Source of the DNA: Massilia sp. YIM B02769 | GTDB lineage: Bacteria; Pseudomonadota; Gammaproteobacteria; Burkholderiales; Burkholderiaceae_D | Direction of reading: 5' to 3' | Assembly: GCF_030411995.1 (NCBI RefSeq) | Contig: NZ_JASNRC010000010.1 | Coordinates: forward strand, 1-64,000 | DNA: 64,000 nt | Shown here: piece after piece, positions 48,527 to 58,337 of the stretch | Layout of the letters: each line of letters begins with the position of its first letter | Numbering within the stretch: the stretch's first letter is position 1 | Program-made: the position numbers and the translations under genes | The notes under the pieces: generated by a model | Told to the model about the DNA's origin: nothing | The model's input: the letters and a program-made list of their open reading frames with translations, nothing else | Databases searched by the model: none

Positions 48527-48709
48527 GTAGGGTGGGCATTCGTAGTGCTGGCATTTAGCCAGCCCTACTGCCCACGCTGTCTCATCGATTGAACATCGGC
48601 GATGTGGTTTCGGCCGGGGGGCATGACCCTCCAGACACGTTGTCGGCCTGCCCTTGGCGCGGCTGTCACCATGCCGGCTTCCGCGTGGGCACGGGGTGCC
48701 CACCCTACG
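48527..48709. repeat. Inverted pair of GTAGGGTGGG palindromes, one interrupted
   Basis: The left copy begins GTAGGGTGGGCA at 48527 and closes TGCCCACGCTG near 48578. Between the arms lies an inserted stem-loop (GTAGTGCTGGC ... GCCAGCCCTAC). The right copy, CGCGTGGGCACGGGGTGCCC plus ACCCTACG, lies at 48682-48709 in inverted orientation. A GTCACCATGCCGG direct repeat flanks the right copy (near 48665 and 48761). It is between two convergent genes. Confidence 0.8.
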
Positions 48710-48791
48710 TTCGCCCTCCGGACACGGTACAGGGACACCGCGCACGCCTCCGATACGGCCGTCACCATGCCGGCCGTAACCGGGCCGATCC

Positions 48792-49271
48792 TTACATCGA
48801 CGCTTCGATCTCTTCCTGCCGCTTCTTCATCTCTTCCCCCAGCACGCCCAGGTCCAGCTTCAGCTTGCGCGTTTTCGGGAACATTTCCTTCTCTTCTTCC
48901 TCGACGTGGTGGTCGATCATCTCCGACAGCACCTTGACCTTGGCGTCGTACAGGTCGTCCTCGGGGCTCATTTCCCGGATCTGGGCGATCAGGTCCTTGG
49001 CCGAGGCGTGCTCCACGATCGCTTCGTCGACCATGTCCTCGGTCTCCTCTTCTTCGCCGCCGGCCGCGCGGGTGGCCGGATAGAAGATCTCTTCCTCGAT
49101 CATGGTGTGCATGGTCAGGGCATTGCAGATCTCGTCGGCCAGCTGTTTTTTCTTGTCCTTGGCGTTGTCGCCCAGTTTGTCGAATTGCTCGAACAGCTCC
49201 TCGACTTCGCGGTGTTGTTTGGTCAGCAGGTCGACGGCGTCGATGGTGCCGGTGGTCGGTTTGGTTGCCAT
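48792..49271 (-). CDS. Hemerythrin HHE domain protein
   Basis: A 159-residue four-helix-bundle protein of the hemerythrin HHE family. The iron ligands appear as His in LTKQHREVEELFEQFDKLGD, His and Glu in LTMHTMIEEEIFYPATRAAG, His in IVEHASAKDLIAQIREM and the His-His/Glu pair in MIDHHVEEEEKEMFPKTRKL. These fit a di-iron centre that binds oxygen or scavenges reactive species. Such cytoplasmic proteins are often stress-induced in Burkholderiales. No signal peptide. GGAGCTCACATG provides the ribosome binding site at the 49271 start. It is convergent with the hybrid kinase across the palindrome pair and divergent from the small kinase at 49442. Confidence 0.9.
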   Translation of the reverse strand: MATKPTTGTIDAVDLLTKQHREVEELFEQFDKLGDNAKDKKKQLADEICNALTMHTMIEEEIFYPATRAAGGEEEETEDMVDEAIVEHASAKDLIAQIREMSPEDDLYDAKVKVLSEMIDHHVEEEEKEMFPKTRKLKLDLGVLGEEMKKRQEEIEASM

Positions 49272-49441
49272 GTGAGCTCCTTGTTGGTGATCAATATAGT
49301 AATTTTGACTACACCTCCAGCCTGATCCGAAATGCGCAGCCCTACTGTTCGGAAGCGCACGCTGGACGTCAACGTGGCGTCAGTGCGCGCTTCCCGGGCG
49401 ACTCTGTTGTATGATTTGGGAAACATTTAACCGAGCCGACG

Positions 49442-50164
49442 ATGACCGCACCGGACCCGCACCACCCCGACCCGGAACTGGATCGCAAGGTGGCCGAACG
49501 CACCGCCGAACTGACCGAACTGGTTGGCCACCTGATGAGCTGCTGGGACGAGGAGCGCCGCCTGCTGGCGCGCAAGCTGCACGACAGCCTCGGCTCGTCG
49601 ATGACGGCGCTGACCATGCACCTGGGCCTGCTGGCCAAGAACCTCACCGAAGACAAGGCCAGGGACCGCGCCGCCCAGATGAAAGGCCTGCTCAACAACA
49701 TCATCGAGACCAACCGCAAGGTGCAGCTGGGCCTGTGGAACGACAAGCTGGAATTCCTGGGCATCAAGGCTGCACTGACGGAACTGGTGGCCGAATTCGG
49801 CCAGGAACATGGCCTGCAAGCCAGCGCCAGCCTGCCCGACGACGACGACGGCTATGCGCGCCCCCAGGGCGTGGCCCTGCTGCGCTGCGCCGAGGAAGGC
49901 CTGCGCAACGTGCTGCAGCATGCCCGGGCCGGCAAGGTCGAGGTGATCCTGGACGACGACGGCGAGCAACTGATGCTGACCGTGCGCGACGACGGCATCG
50001 GCTTGCCGCAGGGTGCGGCGCCGTCGGAATCGCTGAACTGCCATGGCCTGCGCCTGCTGCGCGAGCGTGCACGCGTGCTCGGCGGGCGCCTGACGCTGGC
50101 GCCGCGGCCGGAGGGCGGCACGGCGCTGACCATGGTGTTGCCGCGGCAGCTGCCGGGCGCGTAA
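49442..50164 (+). CDS. Small NarX/DesK-type sensor histidine kinase core
   Basis: A 240-residue kinase of the HisKA_3 class. The dimerisation/phospho-acceptor helix contains ERRLLARKLHDSLGSSMTAL, with His in KLHDSLG. The ATPase domain has EEGLRNVLQHARAGKVEVIL, VRDDGIGLPQGA and LRLLRERARVLGGRLTL, the short form used by DesK/NarX kinases. There is no membrane or sensory domain, only a short coiled head, so input must come from a partner or direct ligand. Kinases of this class pair with NarL/LuxR-type regulators; none is in the window. Start ATG 49442 lies in a weak ribosome-binding context. A terminator follows at once. Confidence 0.85.
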   Translation: MTAPDPHHPDPELDRKVAERTAELTELVGHLMSCWDEERRLLARKLHDSLGSSMTALTMHLGLLAKNLTEDKARDRAAQMKGLLNNIIETNRKVQLGLWNDKLEFLGIKAALTELVAEFGQEHGLQASASLPDDDDGYARPQGVALLRCAEEGLRNVLQHARAGKVEVILDDDGEQLMLTVRDDGIGLPQGAAPSESLNCHGLRLLRERARVLGGRLTLAPRPEGGTALTMVLPRQLPGA

Positions 50165-50174
50165 GAAGCAAACG

Positions 50175-50205
50175 CAAAAAAGGCCGGCATTGCCGGCCTT
50201 TTTCT
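50175..50205 (+). terminator. Rho-independent terminator, bidirectional
   Basis: AAGGCCGGC and GCCGGCCTT flank a three-base loop, with A-run before and T-run after, between the convergent kinase and NDH-2 genes. Confidence 0.92.
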
Positions 50206-50220
50206 TTGCGGGATGCGGTA

Positions 50221-51525
50221 TCAGTGCAACTTGACCAGCGGCGTGGTGCGCCGGATCAGGAAGCGCGCGATGGCCAGCACGCCGGTGCGCATTGAGCCGA
50301 GCACGGCCTGGTGGTGCATCAGGTGCAGGCTGGTGTACATGAAGCGCGCGATCATGCCTTCGACGAACCAGCTGGTCCCGCGCAGCGAACCCATCAGGTT
50401 GCCGACACTCGTCGTCTTGCCGAGCGATACCAGCGAGCCGTAGTCGCGGTAGCGATACGGTTTCTCGTCGACCGGCTTGCCGGCGGCGCTGCGCAGGAAA
50501 CCCTTGAGCAGGTAATCGGCCTGCTGGTGCGCGGCCTGGGCGCGCGGCGGCACCGGTTTGCCGGATTCGTCGATGCAGGCGGCACAGTCGCCCAGCGCGT
50601 ACACGCCGGGTACGCCCTTAACCCGCAGCTGCGCGTCGACCTCGATCTGGCCGCCCTTGTTGGTCGGCAGGCCCAGGGTGGACAGGAATTCCGGCGCGCG
50701 GATGCCGGCCGCCCACACCACCAGGTTGGCCGGATACACGTTGCCGGCGTTGTCGAGCACCTTGTCCGGGTCGATCTGCGTCACGCGGCAATCGGTCACC
50801 ACCTGGATGCCGCGCTCGCCCAGCAGTTTCAGGGCCGAGGCCGAGACCCGCTCGGGCAGCGGCGCCAGGATGCGCGGCGCGCCTTCGAGCAGGGTGATGC
50901 GCACGTCGCGCTTGACCTGCAGGCGCGAGAAGCCATAGGTGGCATACACGCCCGAGGCTTCGCGCAGCTCGGCCGCCAGCTCGACGCCGGTGGCGCCGCC
51001 GCCGATGATCACCACGTCGAGGGCGGCCACCGCGTCCGGACGCTCCTCGCGCGCCTGCTCGGCCACCGCCATCAGGCGCAGCAAACGCAGGCGGAAGCGC
51101 TCGGCGTCCTCGGTGGCGTTCAGCGAGATCGTGTGTTCGCGCGCGCCCGGCACGCCGAAATAGTTCGAGGTGCTGCCGACCGCCATCACCAGCGAACCAT
51201 ATTCGATGTGGCGTTCGTGCAGCACGTCTTCGCCATCGGCCGCCCGCACGGCGCCGACCGTGATGCGGCGCGTGTTCGTGTCGAGCGCGGTCATGGGGCC
51301 GTAGACGAAGGTGAAGCCGTTATCGTGGGCCAGCATCTGGTAGGACAGGCCTTCCTGGTGGATGTCCAGGGTGCCGGCCGCCACCTCGTGCAGCGAGGGC
51401 TTCCAGATGTGATACAGCCGGGTATCGACCAGCAATACCTTCGACGGCCCCAGCTTGCGCCCCAGTTTGCAGGCGAGCTCCAGCCCGCCTGCCCCACCAC
51501 CCACGATCACGATTTCACTTCGCAA
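50221..51525 (-). CDS. ndh: Type II NADH dehydrogenase-like FAD oxidoreductase
   Basis: A 434-residue flavoprotein of the NDH-2 family. The FAD motif is EIVIVGGGAGGLELACKLGR at the very start; the NAD(P)H motif is LDVVIIGGGATGVELAAELR near residues 165-185. GVPGVYALGDCAACIDESGK gives the C-terminal FAD contact. PPRAQAAHQQADYLLKGFLR is the family's quinone-site helix region, and the C-terminus carries amphipathic segments that bind the membrane (FVEGMIARFMYTSLHLMHHQ). It should oxidise NADH and reduce quinone without proton pumping. ATG 51525 with GGAGGTTAG upstream sets the start. Neighbouring genes do not suggest a special role. Other NDH-2-like subclasses (sulfide-quinone reductase) are less likely. 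Confidence 0.9.
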   Translation of the reverse strand: MRSEIVIVGGGAGGLELACKLGRKLGPSKVLLVDTRLYHIWKPSLHEVAAGTLDIHQEGLSYQMLAHDNGFTFVYGPMTALDTNTRRITVGAVRAADGEDVLHERHIEYGSLVMAVGSTSNYFGVPGAREHTISLNATEDAERFRLRLLRLMAVAEQAREERPDAVAALDVVIIGGGATGVELAAELREASGVYATYGFSRLQVKRDVRITLLEGAPRILAPLPERVSASALKLLGERGIQVVTDCRVTQIDPDKVLDNAGNVYPANLVVWAAGIRAPEFLSTLGLPTNKGGQIEVDAQLRVKGVPGVYALGDCAACIDESGKPVPPRAQAAHQQADYLLKGFLRSAAGKPVDEKPYRYRDYGSLVSLGKTTSVGNLMGSLRGTSWFVEGMIARFMYTSLHLMHHQAVLGSMRTGVLAIARFLIRRTTPLVKLH

Positions 51526-51650
51526 AACTAACCTCCAGTCCGTATGTACCTTGTTACGGGCGCAAGTCTACACCGGCAGGGGAAATCGCGTGGCGCGCAC
51601 CCCGAAATCGGAGGTCATGCGGAGAGTCGATGCGTGGGCTTGTCCGCTCC

Positions 51651-52142
51651 TCAACGGCCGTGACCGTGACCGCGGTCGTGGCGGTCATGGCCGCGGTCGT
51701 GTCGATCGTGGCCGCGGTCGTGTCGATCATGGCCGCGGCCGTGGTGGTCGCGGCGGTCATGGTGGTCCGGGCGGCCGTGGTGGTGTTCCGGGCGGTAGTG
51801 GCGCTCGCGCCAGCGCGGTGCATAGGTGTTGGTGTACCAGTCGTCGCGCACGAACATCACCGGGCGGCCGCAGGCGTCGTAGCGGCCGCAGTAGCGCTTC
51901 CAGTTGCTGCGGTGACCGGCCGGCACGCGCAGGTAGATCGGCTCGACGCGTACGTGGCGCACTTCGCGCACGATCACCGGACGTTCGTAGATGACGGGCG
52001 GGCGGCCGTAGTCGGCGATGTCGAGGCGGCCGTAGAAGCCGGGCTGGCCGATGTTGATGCTGACGTTGGTGGCGGCCAGGGCCGGCAGTGCGGAAGCGGC
52101 CAGGGCGACGCCGGCGACCAGGAGTTTGAATGGGGAAGTCAT
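51651..52142 (-). CDS. Exported protein with His/Asp/Arg-rich tandem repeat tail
   Basis: A 163-residue exported protein. The signal peptide is LLVAGVALAASALPALAA. The folded half includes INIGQPGFYGRLDIADYGRP, a tandem of short Val/Arg strands (PVIVREVRHVRVEPIYLRVP), and a segment (NWKRYCGRYDACGRPVMFVR) with two cysteines that could form a disulfide. The last 45 residues are a repeat of DRHDRGH (at least three near-perfect copies), giving a metal-binding-like, intrinsically disordered tail. The first half resembles uncharacterised Burkholderiales proteins of about 120-140 residues whose role is unknown. The start at ATG 52142 has GAGGACCGCTC upstream. His/Asp repeats could bind zinc, nickel or copper, by inference. 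Confidence 0.75.
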   Translation of the reverse strand: MTSPFKLLVAGVALAASALPALAATNVSINIGQPGFYGRLDIADYGRPPVIYERPVIVREVRHVRVEPIYLRVPAGHRSNWKRYCGRYDACGRPVMFVRDDWYTNTYAPRWRERHYRPEHHHGRPDHHDRRDHHGRGHDRHDRGHDRHDRGHDRHDRGHGHGR

Positions 52143-52309
52143 GAGCGGTCCTCTTCGATACTTGTGTAAATGAACTTTATCAGCTGAAACGTAACTTCTT
52201 GGTATGCTGAAACACACATTTACACATGCCGCGCGGAATTCGCGCTGTGGTACGGATGCGACGGGAGCATCGCTAGAATCGGCCCAACACATTCAGCATG
52301 GAGGATGTC

Positions 52310-52993
52310 ATGTCGCACCAGCGTCTTACGGTGACCTTCGCCGGTCTGCTTGCCGGCCTGCTCGCCGCAGTCAGTGCCCAGGCCCAGGTCGGCGCCTCGC
52401 TCGACCTCGGCAGCACCGGCGTCGGCGCCCACCTGGCCTTCGGCTTCAGCCCCAGCCTCAACGGCCGCCTCGGCGTCAATTACTTCAAGCACGACTTCAC
52501 GGAACGCTCGGGCCGCATCGAGTACGACCTCGACGGCAAGCTGCAGAGCGTCGACGCCCTGCTCGACTGGTATCCGCGCGCCGGCAGCCCTTTTCGCATC
52601 ACCGGCGGCGTGTTCTACAACGATACCCGCTTCGACGCCCTCGCCACGCCGGACCTGAACGGCACCTTCAACCTGAACGGACGCCCGTACACGGCGGCCG
52701 AGGTCGGCGTGCTGGTCGGGAAGGTCGACTTCCGCAAGGCCGCGCCCTACATCGGCATCGGCTGGGGCAATGCCCTGGCTACCGAGCGCGGCTGGAGCTT
52801 CGGCGGCGACCTCGGCGCCTTTTACCAGGGCAAGGCGCGCGTCAGCCTGCGCAGCGTCAACTGCACGGTCCAGACGGCCCTGTGCAACCAGCTTGCCGGC
52901 GACGTGGCGGTGGAAGAAGCGCGCCTGGCCGACGAAGCCTCGGACTACAAGGTCTATCCGGTGCTGCGCGCCAGTGTGTCTTACCGCTTCTGA
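52310..52993 (+). CDS. Small outer-membrane beta-barrel protein (OmpW-like size)
   Basis: A 227-residue exported protein. Signal peptide VTFAGLLAGLLAAVSAQAQ. The mature part is a run of amphipathic strands (GASLDLGSTGVGAHLAFGFS, NGRLGVNYFKHDFTERSGRI, APYIGIGWGNALATERGWSF) that ends in the typical SVSYRF with C-terminal Phe. That predicts an 8-12-strand barrel. The family is widespread in betaproteobacteria without assigned function. A short Cys pair (NCTVQTALCNQ) lies in one loop. The start ATG 52310 has GGAGG six bases before it; an in-frame ATG four codons earlier is less well placed. It is divergent from the His-rich exported protein gene. Confidence 0.8.
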   Translation: MSHQRLTVTFAGLLAGLLAAVSAQAQVGASLDLGSTGVGAHLAFGFSPSLNGRLGVNYFKHDFTERSGRIEYDLDGKLQSVDALLDWYPRAGSPFRITGGVFYNDTRFDALATPDLNGTFNLNGRPYTAAEVGVLVGKVDFRKAAPYIGIGWGNALATERGWSFGGDLGAFYQGKARVSLRSVNCTVQTALCNQLAGDVAVEEARLADEASDYKVYPVLRASVSYRF

Positions 52994-53050
52994 GCGGGCG
53001 TGCGCGGCCGGCGGCTGAAACACCGTATGATGGGCGCCAAGGAGATCGCC

Positions 53051-53185
53051 ATGAAAATCCCTGTCCTGCGCTGGTCCGCCCTCGCCCTCGCCCTTGCCTG
53101 CCTGCTTGCCAGCGGCTGCAAGGATCGACACGAACCGGCGAAGCCGACCGCGCCCGCCGTGGTGGACCGCTTCCTGGATGTCTAG
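53051..53185 (+). CDS. Small lipoprotein (44 aa)
   Basis: A 44-residue precursor starting MKIPVLRWSALALALACLLA. The lipobox is LLASGC, giving a mature peptide of about 21 residues (CKDRHEPAKPTAPAVVDRFL). AAGGAG at 53039-53044 is well placed before ATG 53051. Very short lipoproteins like this are common in Burkholderiales, and their role is unknown. It lies 58 bp after the barrel protein and before the helicase gene, and could be transcribed with the former. I regard the signals as good but the function as unassigned. Confidence 0.7.
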   Translation: MKIPVLRWSALALALACLLASGCKDRHEPAKPTAPAVVDRFLDV

Positions 53186-53280
53186 CACCGCCTTCGCCGC
53201 GGCGGATTCCACGCGTTGTTACGCCGGCCGGCGCGCGGCACGGTAAACTGTCGGCTATTCACAATTAGCCCAAGGTTTCC

Positions 53281-54540
<1,260 letters not shown>

Positions 54541-54554
54541 ACGCGGCGCAATGA

Positions 54555-54593
54555 AATAAAATTTCACCGGAGGGCATTTGGTGAAATTTTATT
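54555..54593. terminator. AT-rich perfect 14-bp hairpin between convergent genes
   Basis: AATAAAATTTCACC (54555-54568), an 11-base loop, and GGTGAAATTTTATT (54580-54593) are exact complements. The right arm contains the stop codon of the convergent acyl-CoA synthetase/acetyltransferase gene. It is strikingly AT-rich for this genome and should fold in both transcripts. Confidence 0.8.
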
Positions 54594-57270
54594 CCAGCGG
54601 CAGCCGCAGCTTGCGTACGCCCTCTTCCCCGGTCGGCGTCACCTCGAAGCCGAGTTTCTTCACCAGCCCGATCATGCGGCTGTTCTGCGGCAGCACCTCG
54701 CCGACGATCTCGCGCGTGCCGCGCGCACGGCAGTAGGCGATCAGCTTTTCCATCAGGATGCGGCCCAGCCCCATGCCCTTCAGGTCGGAGCGCACGGTGA
54801 CGGCGAATTCGGCCGAGGTGTTGTCCGGATCGGCCACCACGCGCCCCACTGCCAGCGTCTCGGCCTGGCCGTCCGGCCCGGGGCGGGTGGCGATGAAGGC
54901 CATCTCGCGGTCGTAGTCGATCTGGGTGAAGCGCGCCAGCTGCGAAGGCTGGAGTTCGCGGATGCGCACGAACATGCGGTAGCGGATGTCGTCGGGCGTC
55001 AGCGCATCGAAGAATTTCAAATGCGCCGGCCCGTCTTCCGGCCGCACCGGACGCAGCAGCAGCGAGCCGCCCTGCCAGGGGATGGTCTGCTCCAGCTCGC
55101 GCGGATAAGGGCGGATCGCCAGCCGGTCGAGCGTGCTGCCGGAACGGTCGGCCATGGCCAGGCGCATGCGCGCGTCCAGCACCACGGCGCCGGCAGCGTC
55201 GGCGATCAGCGGGTTGATGTCGAGTTCGACGATCTCCGGAATGTCGGACACCAGGCGCGCCACCTGCACCACGGTGGCGAGGATCGCGTTCATGTCGGCC
55301 GCCGGGCGATTCCGGTAGCCGGCCAGCAGGCGCGCCACGCGCGTGCGCTCGACCAGTTCGCGCGCCAGCACCGCGTTCAGCGGCGGCAGCGCCACCGCGT
55401 GGTCGTCGGTGACTTCCACCGCCACGCCGCCCTGGCCGAACAGGATCACCGGACCGAACACCGGGTCGGTGGCCGCGCCCAGAATCAGTTCATGGCCTTC
55501 GGGCCGGCGCGCCATCGCCTGCACCGAAAAGCCCTCGAAGCGCGCGTCGGGCCGCAGCTCGGCCAGCTGGCGCCGCACCCGTCCGGCCGCGGCGCGCACG
55601 GCCTGCTCGGAATCGAGGTCGAGGGCGACGCCGCCGACGTCCGACTTGTGCATCACGTCGGGCGAGAGGATCTTCACGGCCACCGGAAAGCCGATGCTCT
55701 TCGCGGCCGCCACCGCTTCGTCGACGTCGGCGGCGCGCCGCGTTTCGACCAGCGCCATGCCGTAGGCGCGCAGGATGGCCTTGGTCTCGGGGTCGGACAG
55801 CAGGTAGCGCCCCGCCGCCAGCGCCTCGCGCACCAGGGCGCGCGCGGTGGCGCGGCCCGACTCCAGCGTGCGCGAGATCGAGGGCGGCACCTGCATCAAG
55901 AGATTCTGGTTCTGGCGGTAATGCACGATCTGCAGGAAGCCAGCCACCGCGTCCTCGGGCGTGTCGAAGGTCGGCATGCCGGCGCTTGACGCGATCTCGC
56001 GCGCCGCGCTCACCGAATCGCCGCCCAGCCAGCACGAGAGCACGTTGCGCGAGCTGCCGCGCGCCAGCGGCGCGATGGCGCGCGCGATGTCGGCCGGGTC
56101 GACGGTGGCGGTGGGCGAGTGCACCACCAGCACCGCATCCGCGCCCTTGTCCTGCAACAGGATCTCCAGGGCCTGGCGGTAGCGTTCCGGTTCGGCGTCG
56201 CCCAGCAGATTCACGGGATTGGCGCGCGGCGGGCTGGCCGGCAGCAGCGCGGCCAGGCGTTCGACCGATTCCGGCGCCAGCCCGGCGGCAATGCCGCCGC
56301 CGCACACCAGGGCGTCCAGCGCCAGCACGCCGGGGCCGGCGCCGTTCGACAGGATCAGCAGGCGCTCGCCGTACAGCGGCTTGGCGTGGGCCAGGGTCTC
56401 GACCGCCGAGAACAGCTGCTCGGTGGTGAACACGCGCAGCATGCCGGCGCGCCGGATCGCGGCGTCGAACACGTCGTCGGCGCCGGCCAGCAGCCCGGTT
56501 TCGCTGGCGGCGGCGCGCACGCCGTTCGCCACCCGGCCCGCCTTCAGCACCAGGGTCGGTTTGCTGCGCGCCGCCGCCCGCGCCGCCGACATGAACTTGC
56601 GCGCATAGCGCAGGTGTTCCACATACAGCAGGATCGAGCCGGTGGCGCCGTCGCTGGCCAGGTAATCCAGTACGTCTCCCAGGTCGACGTCGCTGGAGTC
56701 GCCCAGCGCGATGAAATGGGAAAAGCCGATGCCGCGCGAACGGGCGCGGTCCAGCACCCCGTTCATCAGGGCGCCGGACTGCGAGACAAAGGCGATCCGC
56801 CCCGGCAGCGCACCGCTGTGGGCGACGCTGGCGTTCAGGCCGAGGGCGGGCGACAGCAGGCCGGCGCTATTCGCCCCGAGGATGCGCAGCAAATACGGAT
56901 GGGCGGCGTCGAGCATCGCCTGCTTCACCGAGCGGCCGCGCTCGTCGCGCGCTTCGGCCAGGCCGGCGCTGAGCACGATCGCGGCGCGCGTACCCTGTTC
57001 GCCGAGCTGACGGATGATCGCCGGGACGGTGGCGGCCGGGGTACAGATGATGGCGAGGTCGGGCGCGGCCGGCAGGTCGGCCACGCCCGCGTACACCGGC
57101 TGGCCGTTCAGCTCCGCGTACTTCGGATTGACCGGATACACCGGGCCCTTGAAGCCGCCCGCGGCCAGGTTGGCCAGCAGCGTGGCGCCGAGGCTGCCCG
57201 GCCGCTCCGAGGCGCCGATCAGGGCCACCGAGCGCGGCGCGAACAGGCTGTGCAGGTTGCGGGTGCTCAT
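54589..57270 (-). CDS. Acetyl-CoA synthetase (ADP-forming)-like / GNAT fusion (Pat type)
   Basis: An 893-residue protein like the Salmonella/E. coli protein acetyltransferase Pat. The CoA-binding domain is at the start (PRSVALIGASERPGSLGATL). The succinyl-CoA-ligase-like domain is in the middle (LLVLSNGAGPG-like loop). An ATP-grasp part at about 470-690 follows (GFPVAVKILSPDVMHKSDVG). The C-terminal GNAT domain at about 720-893 includes FDALTPDDIRYRMFVRIREL and VRSDLKGMGLGRILMEKLIA. In Pat the synthetase part binds acetyl-CoA as a sensor and the GNAT part acetylates lysines such as that of Acs. The stop lies in the convergent hairpin. Whether this copy keeps synthetase catalysis is unknown; I did not verify the phospho-His loop. 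Confidence 0.9.
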   Translation of the reverse strand: MSTRNLHSLFAPRSVALIGASERPGSLGATLLANLAAGGFKGPVYPVNPKYAELNGQPVYAGVADLPAAPDLAIICTPAATVPAIIRQLGEQGTRAAIVLSAGLAEARDERGRSVKQAMLDAAHPYLLRILGANSAGLLSPALGLNASVAHSGALPGRIAFVSQSGALMNGVLDRARSRGIGFSHFIALGDSSDVDLGDVLDYLASDGATGSILLYVEHLRYARKFMSAARAAARSKPTLVLKAGRVANGVRAAASETGLLAGADDVFDAAIRRAGMLRVFTTEQLFSAVETLAHAKPLYGERLLILSNGAGPGVLALDALVCGGGIAAGLAPESVERLAALLPASPPRANPVNLLGDAEPERYRQALEILLQDKGADAVLVVHSPTATVDPADIARAIAPLARGSSRNVLSCWLGGDSVSAAREIASSAGMPTFDTPEDAVAGFLQIVHYRQNQNLLMQVPPSISRTLESGRATARALVREALAAGRYLLSDPETKAILRAYGMALVETRRAADVDEAVAAAKSIGFPVAVKILSPDVMHKSDVGGVALDLDSEQAVRAAAGRVRRQLAELRPDARFEGFSVQAMARRPEGHELILGAATDPVFGPVILFGQGGVAVEVTDDHAVALPPLNAVLARELVERTRVARLLAGYRNRPAADMNAILATVVQVARLVSDIPEIVELDINPLIADAAGAVVLDARMRLAMADRSGSTLDRLAIRPYPRELEQTIPWQGGSLLLRPVRPEDGPAHLKFFDALTPDDIRYRMFVRIRELQPSQLARFTQIDYDREMAFIATRPGPDGQAETLAVGRVVADPDNTSAEFAVTVRSDLKGMGLGRILMEKLIAYCRARGTREIVGEVLPQNSRMIGLVKKLGFEVTPTGEEGVRKLRLPLE

Positions 57271-57392
57271 GCGGCGCTGTCCTCGCGCTTGGGCAGGGAC
57301 AGGGGCAGCGGGGCAAGCGTGCCCGGCGAAACCGGCGAATTGGCTAGACTGGGCTTCACCACCAACTTGATCTCCTCATCGCAGCAACATCC

Positions 57393-58337
57393 ATGTCCGA
57401 TAACAAGAACACCGCACCCGCCACCGACAGCCGCAAGGTCATTTACGCCGCCATCGTCGCCAACCTCGGCATCGCCGCCGCCAAATTCACGGTCGCCGCC
57501 GTCACCGGCAGCGCCGCCATGCTGGCCGAGGGCATCCACTCGGCGGTCGACACCGGCAACGAACTCCTGCTGCTGGTCGGCGAAAAGATCGCCGGCCGCA
57601 AGCCCGACGCGCGCCACCCCTTCGGCTACGGCAAGGCCGTGTATTTCTGGGCCCTGATCGTGGCCTTGTCGGTGTTCACGCTGGGCGGCGGGCTGTCGAT
57701 CTACCACGGCATCCACAGCCTGCAGGAACCGGCGCCGCTCGAAGACCCGTTCTGGAACTACGTCGTGCTCGGTGTCGCCTTCCTGTTCGAAGGATACAGC
57801 TGGAACGTTTCGCGGCGCGCACTGAACAGCAACCGCCTGCCCGGCGCCACGCTCTGGCAAACCGTCAAGGCCAGCAAGGACGCCTCGGTGTTCACCGTCT
57901 TCATCGAGGATAGCGCCGCCCTGATCGGCATCCTGGTGGCGGCCGGCGGCATCTGGCTCGGACACCTGCTGGACAATCCGTATATCGATCCGGCCGCCTC
58001 GATCGCCATCGGCCTGCTGCTGGTGGGCGCGGCCTGGACCCTGGCGCGCGAGACCGGCGGCCTGCTGGTGGGCGAAAGCGTGGGAGTGGAGCAGACCGGC
58101 CAGCTGAAGGAATTGTTCCAGGCCGATCCCGACCTGGAAACCGTGGGCCAGCTGATGACCATGCAGCTGGGGCCGGACGACGTGCTGCTGACGGCCGCCG
58201 TGCGCTTCCGGCGCGGCATGCGCATCGACGAGGTCGATCTCGCCATCGCCCGCCTGGAACGCGCGGTGCGCGCTGTCGATCCGGCGATCCGGCGCGTTTA
58301 TTTCGAGGCGGCGGCGCTGCGCTCGGCGAGCCGGTAG
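57393..58337 (+). CDS. Cation diffusion facilitator (CDF) family transporter
   Basis: A 314-residue six-helix CDF antiporter. The first metal site lies in helix 2 (MLAEGIHSAVDTGNELLLLV, with HxxxD). The partner helix 5 reads FTVFIEDSAALIGILVAAGG: it has Glu-Asp rather than the standard HxxxD, as in the SLC30A9-like branch. The loop GRKPDARHPFGYGKAVYFWA and the cytoplasmic domain (GMRIDEVDLAIARLERAV) are typical. The metal (zinc, manganese, iron or cobalt) cannot be told from the motif alone. It is divergent from the Pat-like gene and overlaps a minus-strand gene by 40 bp at its 3' end. Start ATG 57393. Confidence 0.88.
   Translation: MSDNKNTAPATDSRKVIYAAIVANLGIAAAKFTVAAVTGSAAMLAEGIHSAVDTGNELLLLVGEKIAGRKPDARHPFGYGKAVYFWALIVALSVFTLGGGLSIYHGIHSLQEPAPLEDPFWNYVVLGVAFLFEGYSWNVSRRALNSNRLPGATLWQTVKASKDASVFTVFIEDSAALIGILVAAGGIWLGHLLDNPYIDPAASIAIGLLLVGAAWTLARETGGLLVGESVGVEQTGQLKELFQADPDLETVGQLMTMQLGPDDVLLTAAVRFRRGMRIDEVDLAIARLERAVRAVDPAIRRVYFEAAALRSASR

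Noticed and set aside
49442-50164. Complete two-component pair with a NarL regulator
   Set aside because: No regulator gene lies within the window near the kinase; only the kinase is supported.
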